Below, one piece after another: positions 44,642-57,632 of a DNA stretch of 64,000 nt (its first letter is position 1; each line of letters opens with the position of its first letter). Source of the DNA: Antitrichia curtipendula (Eukaryota > Streptophyta > Bryopsida > Hypnales > Leucodontaceae). Position numbers and translations under genes: made by a program. The notes beneath the pieces are model-generated. The model was not told where the DNA came from. It ran no database searches and worked only from the letters and a program-made list of their open reading frames with translations. The DNA lies in assembly GCA_951230915.1 (NCBI GenBank), contig OX579636.1, positions 32,671,567 to 32,735,566 of the forward strand, written 5' to 3'.

Positions 44642-45596
44642 TTAACCCCTCATCGCGGGAGGGGACGAAAAGTGTCCTCACAAAAAATTCAAAGTGTTGT
44701 AACTTTTGCACCCGATGTCCAAATTCAATAACTTGTTGGTAAAGTTGCGCTCTGTCTTCTAGTTTATGTGGTACAATTTTCAGATCAATACAAGCTTTAT
44801 TGATTTCTTGAAAGCCAATCGAAGTTCATAGGTTCAACTTGAATTCACCAAACTGCATTTGAAGACTGCAACTTCGGGGGCTTGTATCTCCTTCATCCAT
44901 TGTTCGTTTTCAATAAAATTTGTTGTGTTATTTTACACTTTAAGTCTAGTTGTTGTGGTTAAATTTTCATGTCAATCTAAGTTGTTTTGAATTTTTGGGA
45001 GCAATTTGAAGTTCAAAATCCAGACATTTTTGCATTACAATGAACTTTGGTGGCTTATAACTTCTTCAGACAAGGTTTTTTTTCAATACTTTTTGTTGGA
45101 AAAGTTTCACATACTAGTCTAGTTTTTGTGGTAAAAATTTCATATCAATCCAAGAAGATATGATTGACTGAGAAGCATTTTAGCAGAAGTAGGTTCAGCC
45201 ATAGATGTGTTTTTTTGCTACTTTTTTCACTGTTTTTTGACATTTCAAAATAATTTTGCAAACCCAGTGAGTCAATTAAATGTTTTTTTTTCCACCAAAG
45301 TGTTTGTCTTTTGGTTTAGAATCACTTTATAGTTTAAAATTTTTTCATTTGAGTAGGTTTAGAAATCAAATTTCACCTCCAAATGTGTTTTTAGGAAGAT
45401 TTCAACATCTTTTTTCAACACTAAAACATTATAATCTTTCAATCTATACGGTCAAATGATCCCAAATTTGATTACCACCATCTACAACATGCACACTGAA
45501 AGACTATACGGTTAAAATTTGCATATCTTACTCACATTTAGACTTATAACACTTGAAAAGGAAGTTTGTTTTTTGACTTCGGTGGTGAAGGGTTAA
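44642..45596. mobile_element. TTAA-flanked MITE, second subfamily
   Basis: Starts TTAACCCCTCATCGC, ends GTGGTGAAGGGTTAA. Internal sequence is the reverse complement of much of 57633-59201, for example TTTCATTTGAGTAGGTTTAG here against CTAAACCTACTCAAATGAAA there. It shares its right TTAA with the next element. Confidence 0.75.
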
Positions 45597-46511
45597 CCCC
45601 TAAAAGTCAGAGATTATGTTTTCACCAAGCACTCCAAAATTGTTATTTCTAATACAAGTATCAAATTTTTGAAAAAATGCAACCGTATGATCTTGTATTA
45701 AATTAGTTTGAAAAGTTGTGGAAAAAATTTCAGAAGTTTCCACCGTGTGGATTGCAAGATAATAGCATTTGAATTGACAAAAATCTTTTTTTTGTCCCTG
45801 CAAAAAATTGGGCAGATGCACTTCACAAGGTCACATTTGTATGAAAAAATGTCCAAAATTGTGTTTATTCTTTGGATTCATTCTTCAAGGCAAGTGGGCT
45901 ACATGCTTGAAAAATTTCAGATCATTTGGAATTGTAAAACATATAGGAAAAAAATAGTATGTAGAAAGAGGTAGAGAATGTTCAAAACATTAAACTGTTA
46001 AGAATTTAAATATGGAATTGAAAAATTCCAATCCCAACAATTGTAATATTGTAATAAACAATCTACACTCAATGTTTTTATTTTTTTTCAAAAATATTGA
46101 AAATTGAGTTAAATAAAGAACTTCAAATTTTATCTTAGAGTAGAAATTCTATAACTACCTTCAAGCTAAAACCCTCATAACTTTCATCTCATTAATCAAA
46201 ATGGAATGATTCAAAGCTTCCCATGTACATATAAATCTAAAAAACCCAAAAAAGAATTTTTTTCTTAAAGCAATTTTTTAAGAAGTTTTTTCAGCTGCCC
46301 GGTTTGCCCACTAACCAATGAAAATGACATATCATGCAATAACTTTCAAACCATGTAGTCAAAAGTTATAAAAATTGTTGGGCCTTAAAGTTACTCTTTG
46401 GGCACATCTTGTGTGAAAATTTCAAAAAATAAAAATAAAAATTACGGTCTCAGTGAGTTGCCCAAAATTGTCGTGTTGTCAAAAAACGGTGTTTGGTCCT
46501 TTAGGGGTTAA
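45593..46511. mobile_element. TTAA-flanked MITE, 919 bp
   Basis: Begins TTAACCCCTAAAAG and ends CTTTAGGGGTTAA; a full-length relative of 39656-40595 in the same orientation. It adjoins the preceding element at a shared TTAA. Confidence 0.85.
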
Positions 46512-47489
46512 GGTAGTCATTAATTTTCTTAAACCAAAATTCATATCTATGTTTGATCTATAATTGATAGTCATGCCAAGAGTCATGCATGGTTTATTCT
46601 ATTTTTCAATGTGATAATGCTACATATTTTTAAAAATTGGTTTAAGAATTAATTCTTTTACCAAAGTGCATGATGCACACATACTAATCTTTGAAGAATC
46701 TTTTGCACAGAATAGATAATATGAAATTTTCCTTATCCATTTTCCTGAGGATTGGAATTTTTTTCATTTTTTATCAAGTATAAATGAAAATTTGACCACC
46801 ATGAACAAAATTTAATGTTAAAAGTAATGCTATGGGTATCCCCACTTTGTAACCTTCATGGACTTTGTTGTTGTAAGGGATTTTAAATAAAACTTGAAAG
46901 GAAGACAAACCAATTCTCTTATACTTAGACACTATCACACCAAGTGGTAAGAATAGACTATATCTCTAATAATTAGGAATGAAGGTGTAAAATTTGCTTC
47001 TATAGATCCATAAGGCCTAAATTATTGAGTTATTACCAATAATTTGTGCATGCCAACTTGTAGGTTGAAGTCAAGGAAAGTACACATTTTTCAACTTTGT
47101 TACTTAAAACAACATTTATTGTTACTTAAGTGGCATACCAAGCCTTTTGGGTTTGGTTTTGAGAGAATCATTGACAAAAAGTAGGATTTGCATTTCTATA
47201 GAATATTTCAACCTACTAGACCCACTTCTATAATGAATATGGCTTGCCAAGCACCCAATTTAGGTTGCAAAGTCAAAGCACTATTCATTATTCACTTATA
47301 TATGCATTGATCAAATAAATTTTAGCCTGGAAGCAACAAGGTCCATGTTCCACTTCTAGAAAATGGTGCAAAGTGTTTAATATTTAATTGCCTAGTTTTA
47401 GAAAGTTTACTATTTAGTGAAAAAAGTGAGATTCACACCACTAAATCTTATGCCTTTAAGGTTCACAAATCAATTGAAATTGAAATTTT
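46512..47489. other. Non-coding, no recognised feature
   Basis: AT-rich, no supportable feature. Confidence 0.4.
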
Positions 47490-48779
47490 CACTATAAGAA
47501 AACCGCGTTTTTGCTGCCGTTGGACCGAAACGTGTCATGTTTGTTAAGATGTCACGCGTTAAGCAGTGAACAAGTGCAAAAGTGTGAATTTGATTTGATG
47601 TTGCGGAAAACGTGTGTGACTAAGTTGGAGAACAAGTAGATGTCACCGTAAACAGAGATGTTCTTAACGATGTTTGAAAAAACAAGCTCATGTTTTGTTG
47701 TAACATCCCAAAAAACATAGACTGCCACGTCAGCATGAAGTCCACTTTGACTATGGATAAATTACTAAAATTTACTACGGTCAATGGAAAAATATTGACC
47801 TTATATAAATATTTTAGGAAAAGGGCAGTGACGTGACATGCTTTCCAAAAAAAAAGAAAATAGATGGATGAAAATGAATGTGTTCTATGGATGAAAACGG
47901 ATGGTCTTTATACAAGTGGGGAGGTAGGAAGAGAGACAATTGATATGGGATATATCAAACAAAAATTGTGTTCAAAGTGAAATGTCCACAAAAATATCGA
48001 GATGTCTGAAACAACATCTCTATGTTTGAAAAAACATGTACACGTCAGTAACAATGTCAATATGTAGACAAGTGAAATAGCCATATTCTACTTATCCCAT
48101 ATTGTTTGTCTTTCTATGGGCAGAGAATGGATATAAATACAATCTCTTTGCCCTTCATTTTTATTGACTTTTAATGAAGTAATTCCTTCATTTGGCCATT
48201 AAAAATTCTCTTAATGGTTGATGGTAAGTTTTCTTCGATTTTTGTTGAATTTAGAAATTTTGTTTGTTCATTTCATTTTTTTAATTTATATTAAATTTTT
48301 ATTGATATTGCCTTGTAGATAGGATATGCAGCAATTGATGTTTGAAAAAACGTGTAATTTGACGTTGCACAAAATGTCTAATTTGACATCTCAAAAAACA
48401 CCATTAAAATATTCAAATGATACAAAAATAAGCTGACGTGGCCTCCACGTCAATGATGACGTCACAATTTCCCGCCTCCACGTCAAAGACCACGTTGGCA
48501 ACGGCATGGATGAAAAAAAAGATGATGTGGCAGTGGTCGAGCATGTGGCGCTGATGTGGCCTCTACATGTCAACTTCTCCAGACCTTTCTTCACCTTGTC
48601 ATGTGTGACGTTTCAAAAAAACATGCTAGAAAACGACGTATTTGCTGTGATTTTAGCATGTTTTTTGCCTGTCAAATTGAACGGATTTTAGGAGACATCA
48701 ACGCTGATTACTCCCGCGTCAACCAAGACGCCTTCTCCTGTTTTTTCCAACAAAATAAAAACACGGCTTTCTTATAGTG
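47490..48779. mobile_element. Non-autonomous CACTA element, 1.29 kb, TTT duplication
   Basis: Left end CACTATAAGAAAACCGCGTT and right end AACACGGCTTTCTTATAGTG are inverted repeats. TTT borders both ends, fitting the 3-bp duplication of CACTA transposons. Inside are repeated GATGTTTGAAAAAACATG-like words and, near the right, several CCACGTCA/TGACGTGG copies. No transposase is present. The family differs from the element at 40732. Confidence 0.88.
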
Positions 48780-49127
48780 TTTGACCAATCATTGGATTTT
48801 TCAAATGCCAAAGACATAAATTGTGTTTTCAGTGAGTTTTTGAAGTTAAATCTTTGAGATTCATTTGACGCAAATCTATAAATAGTTTTAAAACTTTGAT
48901 CAATGATAAATTCTAGTCTTGATGCTTTAGATAGTTTCTTTTGATGCAAACTTCAAGAAAATTATGGAACTTATATTTTTATGACACATTTGTACTTTGT
49001 TCAAAACCTTAGATTTTTAGGTGTCAATGTAATATTCAAATCTTAAGAGCTTATAGTTTTTATAAACACAATTTTTAGTACCTATTTAAAAAATATTGTT
49101 CTTCATCAAAACATAGTGCATATAGAC
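48780..49127. other. Non-coding, no recognised feature
   Basis: AT-rich spacer. Confidence 0.3.
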
Positions 49128-49700
49128 TCAAACTGTGGCATAGGCTAGTGCAACAACATTTGAGTGCATAGCATAGTGGCACTTTGTGCGCACAACTCAA
49201 AAATTCAGATTTTAGTGTGAAACTATGCACCATGACAAAAAAAATTTTAATGAAAATTTAAACCCCACCCCACCCCCTCTTATAATTTTAAGAGGGTGCA
49301 AAAGTTTTTAAATTAAAATTAAAATTTTAACACCCGCCCCATCCCCTTCTTATAATTTTGGGAGGGTGGGATTGCAAACAATCAGTAGGAATAATCTCAT
49401 AATGTTGTATCCGTATCTTGTTGTATTATATTCATATTCATATGCATACCGTATTTTGTATGTACATCTGATGGCTACTGATTTTTCTTGGGGGGGGGAT
49501 TTTTTTTGAAATGAATCGGACGGGTCTTGATTTTTGTGGTTTGTGTGTGGTGGTGGACACACACAACCGTGTTGCCTCTTTTCATTGGATTGTAGATTCC
49601 AACCTATGAAATTGGAAGTACACTAAGTAGTGGTGTTATGGTTTGATAAATTAGATGCACATTCAATGGTGCATTGTGCAACAAATTTTGAGTATTGCAA
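49128..49700. repeat. Dispersed repeat with CCCCACCCC runs and ATACGG-rich core
   Basis: It contains two tandem copies of CCCCTTCTTATAATTTTG-like sequence (about 49270 and 49345), a core of ATCCGTATCTTGTTGTAT and a TTTTTCTTGGGGGGGGG run. The same blocks occur in the opposite orientation at 58283-58880. Both show AGTGCAT near their ends. Boundaries are approximate. Confidence 0.55.
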
Positions 49701-49834
49701 GGCATGTGATTGGAATGTCTTTGCATTCTTTTATGACTTCTTCATTTTACAACCATTCAATGATCACACAAAAAAAAGATTATAGTGTGGAAAATTTGGA
49801 CATGAAACTAGACATTGACACCTTTCCTATGACA

Positions 49835-49836
<2 letters not shown>

Positions 49837-49895
<59 letters not shown>
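49837..49895. repeat. (AT)n microsatellite, about 29 units
   Basis: Uninterrupted AT dinucleotide run of 59 bases. Confidence 0.97.
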
Positions 49896-49903
<8 letters not shown>

Positions 49904-50897
49904 TTTATTATTTTTTAATAAAATTTAGTTTAATTTCAAAGTCAAAAAATACAATTTGTATAGAGTTCAAGATGAAGGCTTATACATATTAATGTAGTAT
50001 GTGTATATTGTATTATATAGAAATCATTCACAACTTTGAATGCTGAAATTCTTACACCAGTTGAAGTAGTGTAAATTTCTAACATCCGTCTTGTTTGCAC
50101 AAAGATCTACAAAGGTTATTCAAAATTACATGCTTATTGTAACCACTTTGGGCTCCTCTTAGATCTAAAGGGTTAATTTTCTACACCATTGCAATGATGA
50201 TCCAGAAGCATCTCTTGAGATTGTATAAAAGTGAGAGTCCTTTGCCATGTGCAATTGTGCATAGACATCATGCTCTAGCCATTGAATTTATGAAATCATC
50301 ATTTTGAAATCCAATTCCAACCTTTTGAAACCCCATTTCTCACTCAACTTGTGAAATTGACTAATTTTGATTACATTATGATGGGAATAGAGCAAAATTT
50401 GGATTCAACTAAATGTTTACAATTGAACACGGTCGATTTTGAGCATGATACCTTAGTTACTTGAGGGATTGTTTACACCCAATTCTAATAAAGTTGGTGT
50501 ATGAGTACAAGTCCTCATAGTTTAAGTGAAGATTCAAATCAATTCAATATCTTATGGATCCATATATATTGATTGTGTTAGACAAGGTGGTAAGATCAAA
50601 TTTAAGAACTTCAATAATTTTCAACTAATTGTAATACCCAACTACCTAGCAAACTTCTTACCAACATGCTTGATTAAAAATTTCCTACCAAAACTAACTA
50701 TGTTTCAAAAACATATAGTTCCCCAAAACCTTAAATAACCTAATGTCTAAAGGTCAGTTCCCACGTGGCCTTAGGAGGGCAATGTTAAGGTATTAAAAGA
50801 GCTGTAAATGGTAGTGCATTTCCACCTTAGTGCTTAGCTCTCCACCGAACCTATATGGCAACCAAGGTTGCATGCACTTGACAACGCTCCCACAACC
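49896..50897. other. Non-coding
   Basis: AT-rich. A TTAAGGTATTAAAAGAGCTG string at 50785 resembles a MITE end of the type at 53479 but has no clear mate. Confidence 0.35.
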
Positions 50898-51197
50898 ATT
50901 ATTGTAGAGGGCTGTAAAAGCGCCCCTTTACCAGCTGATTTGCATTTGGGGGGAAGCTAAACTCCTTAAAACAATTTTCAGTAAATTTTCATGGTAAGAA
51001 AAATGGAATTGACATCTAATCCAAGTCGTTTCATATTTTTTGGACCTTCATGGAATTCGTTATGAATTTTTAAAGTTGAAAACACAGTGGTTTCTAAAAG
51101 CGACCCTTCCTGGAATGTACACTTCTGGTACATGTTAGAGACAAAATCTACCAGATCGCTTTTAGAGACAGGTCGCTTTTACAGCCCCATACCTTAA
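50898..51197. mobile_element. TTAA-type MITE, CTTTTACAGCC family
   Basis: Left GTAGAGGGCTGTAAAAGCG and right CGCTTTTACAGCCCCATACC then TTAA. The interior (AATCCAAGTCGTTTCATATT) is shared with 53117-53426 (inverted) and 53479-53811 (same orientation). Confidence 0.7.
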
Positions 51198-51459
51198 TCA
51201 TTTTTTTTCTGTTGGCCCACCACTGCAAAAGTAATGCGTAATAAGTGCTTGGTTATCTTCTGAAAATGAAGATTTCACCATTTTCCAATCGCTCTTATGT
51301 AATGGAGCTCTGGACAGTCTATTACATAAGAGCAGCGGATGCTGAAAGCAGAAATTAGTGGGATTTAATGTGAGAAACTCAAGTACATTGCAATTTATCA
51401 ACAACCACCTCAAACTAATTTGAAAATTACTATTGATAAGAGTGGAGAAAGATGTGTAG

Positions 51460-51946
51460 GCAATCTATTTATACAAGTAGGGTGATAGGAGGTAGAACAA
51501 CCCATGTGGGATATGTAAATTAGGATTAGTAGAAGCTCAACCGCTCATACCTAATTTAGTTAAAAGCAGAAATTGTGTTAAAATGAGAACTTCAGACCTC
51601 ATTTTCTCATAGTAGAATAATTGTTTTTAAGAAACTTTGAACTAAGAAAAGTTTGTGAATCAAGCTAAATGTTATCTCCAAAAATCCGTTTGACACTTAG
51701 AGCCTCCAATCAAAAGTTATGAACAAAATTCGGAGAGGGGTTGGGAGGGACATTTTTTTTTACATTTTCAAACATCCTCTCTAAATTTTGTCCCTAACTT
51801 TTGAGTGGAGGCTCAAATCTCAAACGGATTTTTGGAGATGAAGATAGATTGATTTACAAACTTTTTTTAGTTCAAAGTTTCTTGGAGAAAGTTATTCTAC
51901 TATGCGTAAATGAGGTCTGAAGTTCTACATTAAACACAATTCCTGC
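51460..51946. repeat. Foldback element, copy 2
   Basis: Arms run 51566 to 51946, with GCAGAAATTGTGTTAAAA at the left and its inverted counterpart ending AACACAATTCCTGC at the right. The centre carries AATCCGTTTG / CAAACGGATT. The conserved flank (AACAACCCATGTGGGATATG) lies on the left, so this copy is inverted relative to copies 1 and 3. Confidence 0.85.
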
Positions 51947-53116
51947 ATTTTGACAATGAATAGTCAAGCTCTCATATTCAAATTGTCCCATACCTTTTGA
52001 GGATTCATGATGGACAATAAATTTCATTATAAAAATGATCTCTCCACCTATTATTTAGTGGACATGGATTGGCATTGAATTGTGTAGAAATTTTTTCCAA
52101 TACTTGGATTTTCTTCAAAATCAATTTTCCTTCTAATTGTCAAGGCTACTTGTTAATTTTCAAAATTTCAGAGTTTTAAATTTTGATTAATTTTTGTCAA
52201 GTGTGACCTCCAGCTATGGTAATTGGATGTGCAAGGGAATTGAGGTCCCTCAGAACGGCTGAAGAAAGTAACTTACTAGCCCTGTGAAAACTGCACCTAA
52301 GTAAAAAACAATTACAGCTGTTCCTAACCTGAACTCCCAATACAAAAGATTATTTCCTTCTTGTGCACAAGTTTTATCTTTTAACACCTGCAGTTTGCAA
52401 ATGCCAGGTGGGAACAGACCTTAAATCCGCTCCATCAAGTTATTCTTCTTAGTTCTTCAAGTCCTCAAGACCACCAATCTGTCTTCTGGTAACAGGTATC
52501 ATTCTTAGAACAGCAATTCATCAGCATTTAAAACTCACTAAGCAATCATTTAGCTTGACGGTGATTTCATCCAATTAATATTAACATATGATGCTGCTTA
52601 ATTTACAGGGTATTCTTTAAATGTCTTCTGATGTGTGTTTTGCTGAGATTCTGTACGACTTATTCAGAGTCTGTCAATGGTGCATGTGCATGGCTTGATA
52701 CTTGTTCACTGTGTCAAGCTCAAATTTGGTACAAGTTCAATATCTTAACCCTCTGAAGACGCGGCGACCTAAAAGTGTCCAACTGTTGACAGAGAATCCT
52801 TCTCCTATAAGATAGAAGTGCAATGTTCATCTTTGGAATTTTGTGTGAAAAGGGGATGTCTTGCGCAGTAATTTGACCTCCAATGAGTGCTCTTGTTGTT
52901 TTAAAGCAAAAGACTCACAAGGTACCAAATAACAATGACCAGCCCAGTGTTCTGGGGTTCAAGAGTGGTGCATCACATGGTGGTCAAAACGGCTGATTTG
53001 TGAACCAAGGAGTGCAGGTTCTCTTTGCAGACGTACTGTAAGTTATTCCTTACCCTTTTAAGCTCCTGCATTTGCTTTGAAAACTACACTGTAAATGGTC
53101 ACTATTGTGAGCGTAA
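51947..53116. other. Non-coding, perhaps intronic
   Basis: Less AT-rich than the neighbourhood but with no exon I can support. Confidence 0.3.
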
Positions 53117-53426
53117 ATAAGGTAGGGGTCTGTATAAGCAACCTGTCTCTAAAAGCGACCTCTAACACAGAGGTACATTTTACTTTCTTCAATGTACCAA
53201 CGTTGTACATTTCAGGAGGGGGGTCGCTTTTAGAAACCACTGCATTTCAACTTAAAAAATTTGTAACTAATTCCACGAAGGTCCACAACATATGAAACGA
53301 CTTGGATTAGATGCCAATTCCATTTTTCTTCCTAGTAAAATTTACTGAAAATTGTTTCAAGGAATTTAGCTTCCCTAAAAATGCAATCAGCTATTAAAGG
53401 GTTGCTTTAACAGCCTCCTACCTTAC
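53117..53426. mobile_element. MITE, CTTTTACAGCC family (inverted copy)
   Basis: AAGGTAGGGGTCTGTATAAG at the left, AACAGCCTCCTACCTT at the right. Interior matches 50898-51197 in reverse complement (TAAAAGCGACC, AAACGACTTGGATTAGAT). Confidence 0.8.
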
Positions 53427-53478
53427 TCTTTTTCTTTCATGCTCATGCAGATCCCAAAGAAGGCACAATCCAATCCAC

Positions 53479-53811
53479 TTAAGGTAGGAGGTCTATAAAT
53501 TGCCCTTTCAAGAGCTGAAACTGAATTTTGGAGAGGGATAACTTCTCAAAATATTTTTCAGTGAATTTCCTTGAAAGACAACTGGAATTGGCATCCAATC
53601 CAAGTCGTTTCATTTTTTTTGGAACTTTGTTGAATTAGTTATGAAAATTTTAAGTTGAAATGGTATAGGACACTAAAATTACCCACCTCCTCAACTGTAC
53701 ATTGTTTGTACATTGTTGAGGGCTACAAAATAGAAACATGTACAAGCAATGTACATTTGAAGAGGTGGATAAGTTTAGAGCTTGTGCGCTATTAGAACCT
53801 CCTACCTTGAT
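53479..53811. mobile_element. MITE, CTTTTACAGCC family, TTAA/TTGA flanks
   Basis: TTAAGGTAGGAGGTC at the left, AACCTCCTACCTTGA at the right; a 13-base inverted repeat. Interior AATCCAAGTCGTTTCATTTT matches the two related copies. It lies only 52 bp from the previous one. Confidence 0.85.
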
Positions 53812-53880
53812 AACTTATTATGGGTTGGCTTTACAAGTTTTTGTTTTTTTTGCAATGCAACTTTTTTCTTCATTTGCACC

Positions 53881-54102
53881 AAAAAGGAAATAAAAGTTCA
53901 ATCTACCAAGGAGTCCATTGTCATTGACCATCACTCCAAGCAGAATAGGGAAAGAATGATCACGCAGTTGAAGGAGCATAGTGGAAGGGGTATCCAACAA
54001 ACTATGGACACACTTGAGGTGCTCATTTCTACCATGCCTCATAGAATGGGTGTTATAATTAGCGACTTTAGTGCCAATGGCGATAGTATTAATAAATGGT
54101 AA
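53881..54102 (+). CDS. Possible last exon of an unknown gene
   Basis: After an AG at about 53880 a frame reads KVQSTKESIVIDHHSKQNRE and on to DFSANGDSINKW, then TAA. Composition is coding-like. A short upstream frame IPKKAQSNPLK (53451-53482) follows a TTGCAG-like acceptor and runs into the MITE at 53479. No family is recognised, and no full gene could be assembled. Confidence 0.25.
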   Translation, partial: KKEIKVQSTKESIVIDHHSKQNRERMITQLKEHSGRGIQQTMDTLEVLISTMPHRMGVIISDFSANGDSINKW

Positions 54103-54216
54103 ATGGACATCCAGCATTAAAAAGTTGAAGTTTTGTATTTTTCAAATTTTTTATCATGCAAACGCTTCATATCTTGAAAATAGATTGTTTGCTCTTTCTA
54201 GTATACATTACAACTC

Positions 54217-54977
54217 CTAACCCTTTAGGGCCGAGGGCACCCCCGGCTCAAGGTTGCTGTGAGCACTTTGATTTTTAAACTAGATACACTCAGCAGATTG
54301 CTACCAACAAAATTATGTTAATTTTTTCTGAAACTTTACAATGTTAGATTTGAAAATTTTAACATTTTAGTAGTGTTTTTAGCCACTTGAGGTAAAATTG
54401 AAAATCATATTTGAGATCATTGGTTAGTAGCCTTTTTTCATTTTTTCTCAATAAATGGCCAGATTTTGTCGAGATCTATCCATATAGATGGAATACGTAC
54501 TACTGGGTCAAATCTTGCAAGCTTAGCCCAAATGACCACAAAGATTATAACACATCCATGCTAGGTTGTGGGTGTCTTTATTTCTAAAATCATATACGGT
54601 GTTGTGAGGTCAAATTTGTGTCTTTTTAGAGCCCAAATGTGAATTTGAAAAACTGCAATCTGGTAGATGACCTTCATACCAAGCATATGAAAATTATTTC
54701 AATTGAATCTGAGTTTGGACAAGAATTTCAAGCATCGTGAAGTAAGGGGGTCTTTATACAATTTTTACTCACGATTCCTGAGCTTGACTCACTTCAATCC
54801 AAGCTTCTAGATTCATTATAAATCTAATAACAATGTACATGGGCTTGTTTGATCCCAGATTCCCGTGCCCTCCAACTTCGTTCACATGTCACTTGCAACC
54901 GCAATATGCTTAAAAAGCTATTTCAAAAATAGTGTTTCAATCAACCAAAACTGACTCTCTCGGCCCTAAAGGATTAA
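54217..54977. mobile_element. MITE with CCTTTAGGGCCGAG termini
   Basis: CTAACCCTTTAGGGCCGAG at the left is mirrored by CTCGGCCCTAAAGGATTAA at the right. Flanks are CTAA and TTAA, so the target site is probably TTAA with one change. Length 761 bp. Confidence 0.8.
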
Positions 54978-56526
54978 GTTGATGGTTTTTAGAGCCTCAA
55001 GTATCACCTTAAAGTTTTTTATTGTTTTTTTTACTCAAATAAAATAATACCTTTACTACATAGAGAGAGAAAGAACAAAAGTCCAGTTGCAAGCAACCTA
55101 GGTCAAGACAACCAATAAGTGCTAGTGTACAAAACAAGATAGGAATAACATGCACCAACATGGCGAGCAAGGACCGCCTCACCTTGCCATAGTGTGTGAG
55201 GGCTAGGGGGTTGGAACACAAATCCATCACAAAGGTCGAAGAGAACCTACCGTGGTGACCTATCAAACATATCAACAAACAAGCTATTAGAACACCACCT
55301 ACTTTTGAAACACCTCAAGGTGACCTCACCATGATCTTGATGACGTTCCTAGAGTCTAAAAATTGTATATCTTTCCACACGCCTGTAGTCAATCAAAACA
55401 AAACAAATGACTACATCAGCTTGGCAAGATGTCACCGCACATCACCACCTTGGAATTTTGTATTAGTATTCATTTTGAGTTGCAAAATACAAATTGCATT
55501 TACTTCTTGAAGATAGTTGTATTGTACGTTTGTGCAAGCTCAATAAGTTAGGATATGTTTGCACTTGATGTTAGGTGTGATGTTTGTAATGTGAATCTAA
55601 TCTAGAAGTAGGTCAAAATTCATTCTTAAAACCCTCCATAACAACACTCTTTAACACCAAGTGTGAACATACTTTTAGTTTGGATGATCTTAGCGTGACA
55701 AACTACTTTATTTTGACAACGATTCATGAACCATTGTCATATAAAAGTAGATTATTATTACATCAGTGAAGGTGAATTAAAATTGAAGGATACAGTTACA
55801 ACACTGATCTATCTCAGCATATATCCAATACTTTTTTTAATCTGATTTCAGAAACAATGAACTGCCATTGATGAAATATCAGTGATAAGAAAATATTTTA
55901 CTTCTGTACTGTAATGTACATGTACTGTACATGAAGTCTAGAGTGGATCTTTTATTGAAGTTTTGGATGTTGGTCCAAGACGACCCTAAACTAACTTAGT
56001 TGAAGTTACCGGATGTTGCTGGAAGGTACCCAAACCAAATGGCATGGTTGCGGTTTTGATACCTGACGGTGACAGGTGGTTTATCTAGTGTGAAATCAGC
56101 CTTTCTACTTGACGGAAACACTTGCAGTGTGTTCTTCAACAGGCTTGTGTTAGAAAATGAAAAAAAATTCAAATGTTTGTTCAAGTAAACAACTTAATTA
56201 CAGCACCATGGATTGAATTAAGCTTATGACCACTTCCCCCACTCTTCATTTTTCAGCAGTCCAAATTTTTAAGCTTAATCCATAAGCGCCGCCGATGACG
56301 TTTTCTGGCCAATGAATAACAAAGAATCTCTCCTTGTACGACAAAAGTGCAACTATTCATCCTCCCAATTTTATGCGAAAAGGGAAGATCATCTACAGTA
56401 GTTTTGTCTTCCATTCCAATGAGTGCTTTTACATTATTTTAATCCAACAATTCACACAGTGACAAAACAGATGATTTCCATGGCTATGAGCCTGTTGTTT
56501 AAGGATTAGCACCCACCCCCCTGCCT
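54978..56526. other. Non-coding, no recognised feature
   Basis: No exon or element boundary that I can support. TACTGTACATGTACTGTACAT-like short repeats occur at about 55905-55935. Confidence 0.35.
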
Positions 56527-57463
56527 GTGGGGGTTGTGAAGTTGCGCTTGTGCTTTCGAGTTGGACCATCACATCTTGCTAATTGCTGTGCCAAGGAGGT
56601 ACCTGGCAGTCCCTCTATGGTGGGTAACCGACCAAGCCCTCCCCGGCGCAGGCCTATTCCAGCACGTCAATGTGGACTCGATCAGCTGGCCTTCAGTGGG
56701 CTTTTTTGTTGGATGGGCCGAATATGGATCTCAATATTTTGGTTGCACGAGATAATTCAGGAGGTGGGCCCTTTGCCTTCTCAAATTTCTGGCTTTCTCA
56801 TTTTAGGGGTCCGGAGGCTTTTTTTTTTGAATTTTTTTTGGCAAATTTGGGGCCTGCGGCCCCAATTTACTCTAGGAGGTCCCCTTCTACTTTAAAAAAA
56901 CCAAAAAAAACAGGGGCAGGTTCCCCCCCCCCCTCCTGAAATATCTCGTGCAACCAATTTATCGAGATCCGCCGAATACTGCAACTGCATGAGCACTTGC
57001 TCGGTCAATTCTTGCTCCAGCAGAGTTACCCAAATACCAAACATGTTGCCGGATATCGGAGTGCCTTTGGGTCAGCCGTTCTCGAGCTTTATGGTGGAGC
57101 GACGACCCAAATACCAAGGACGAGACAACTACACCTCACATGTTCATCCTGTACACACTTACCGACACACGTCTATGTGTAGGGGAAGCCAATTCATCAT
57201 TGCTAACTTTAGAAAGGACGTTAGCGTACTACATTTCCAAACTCAAGGATCTTTGTGTGGAACGACTTTATTGTGCGTGTTTAGAGAATCAAATGAATGA
57301 CATTGCAACATACATACAGCCAACGTCATGGCTTGGATCGTCTAGAATCAAGTGTATCCAATGCATGGCATCTCTTGGAACTTTACGGAATGAAGTTGTG
57401 ATTGACGAGATTCTCCTAGGTATCGTTAGTGGGCATCGCTTTGGGTTCCAATGGCAAAGATAG
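56527..57463 (+). other. GC-richer patch with possible coding remnants
   Basis: Overlapping frames at 56527-56939 and 57140-57463 stand out by composition. The second reads LERTLAYYISKLKDLCVERL and later SLGTLRNEVVIDEILLGIVS. No family is recognised. Homopolymer runs (T at 56820, A and C near 56900-56930) argue against an intact gene. It may be a captured or decayed gene fragment. Confidence 0.25.
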
Positions 57464-57632
57464 TTCACCCAACTTGCCTAGGATTGGCCACTTAGTCTCT
57501 TGTTTCAATCTTTGATTTTGACAAAAGCTTACCTATAACACAATTGTATTGAATAAACAACAAATTGAGTAATTATCAAGAAACTCATACTTTTTAAGGA
57601 AATCATACTTTCAATTGCTAGTGCCTAGTTGT

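Noticed and set aside
44519..44731. 70-codon frame at an AT repeat
   Set aside because: Ile/Tyr/Lys-rich low-complexity translation with no signature.
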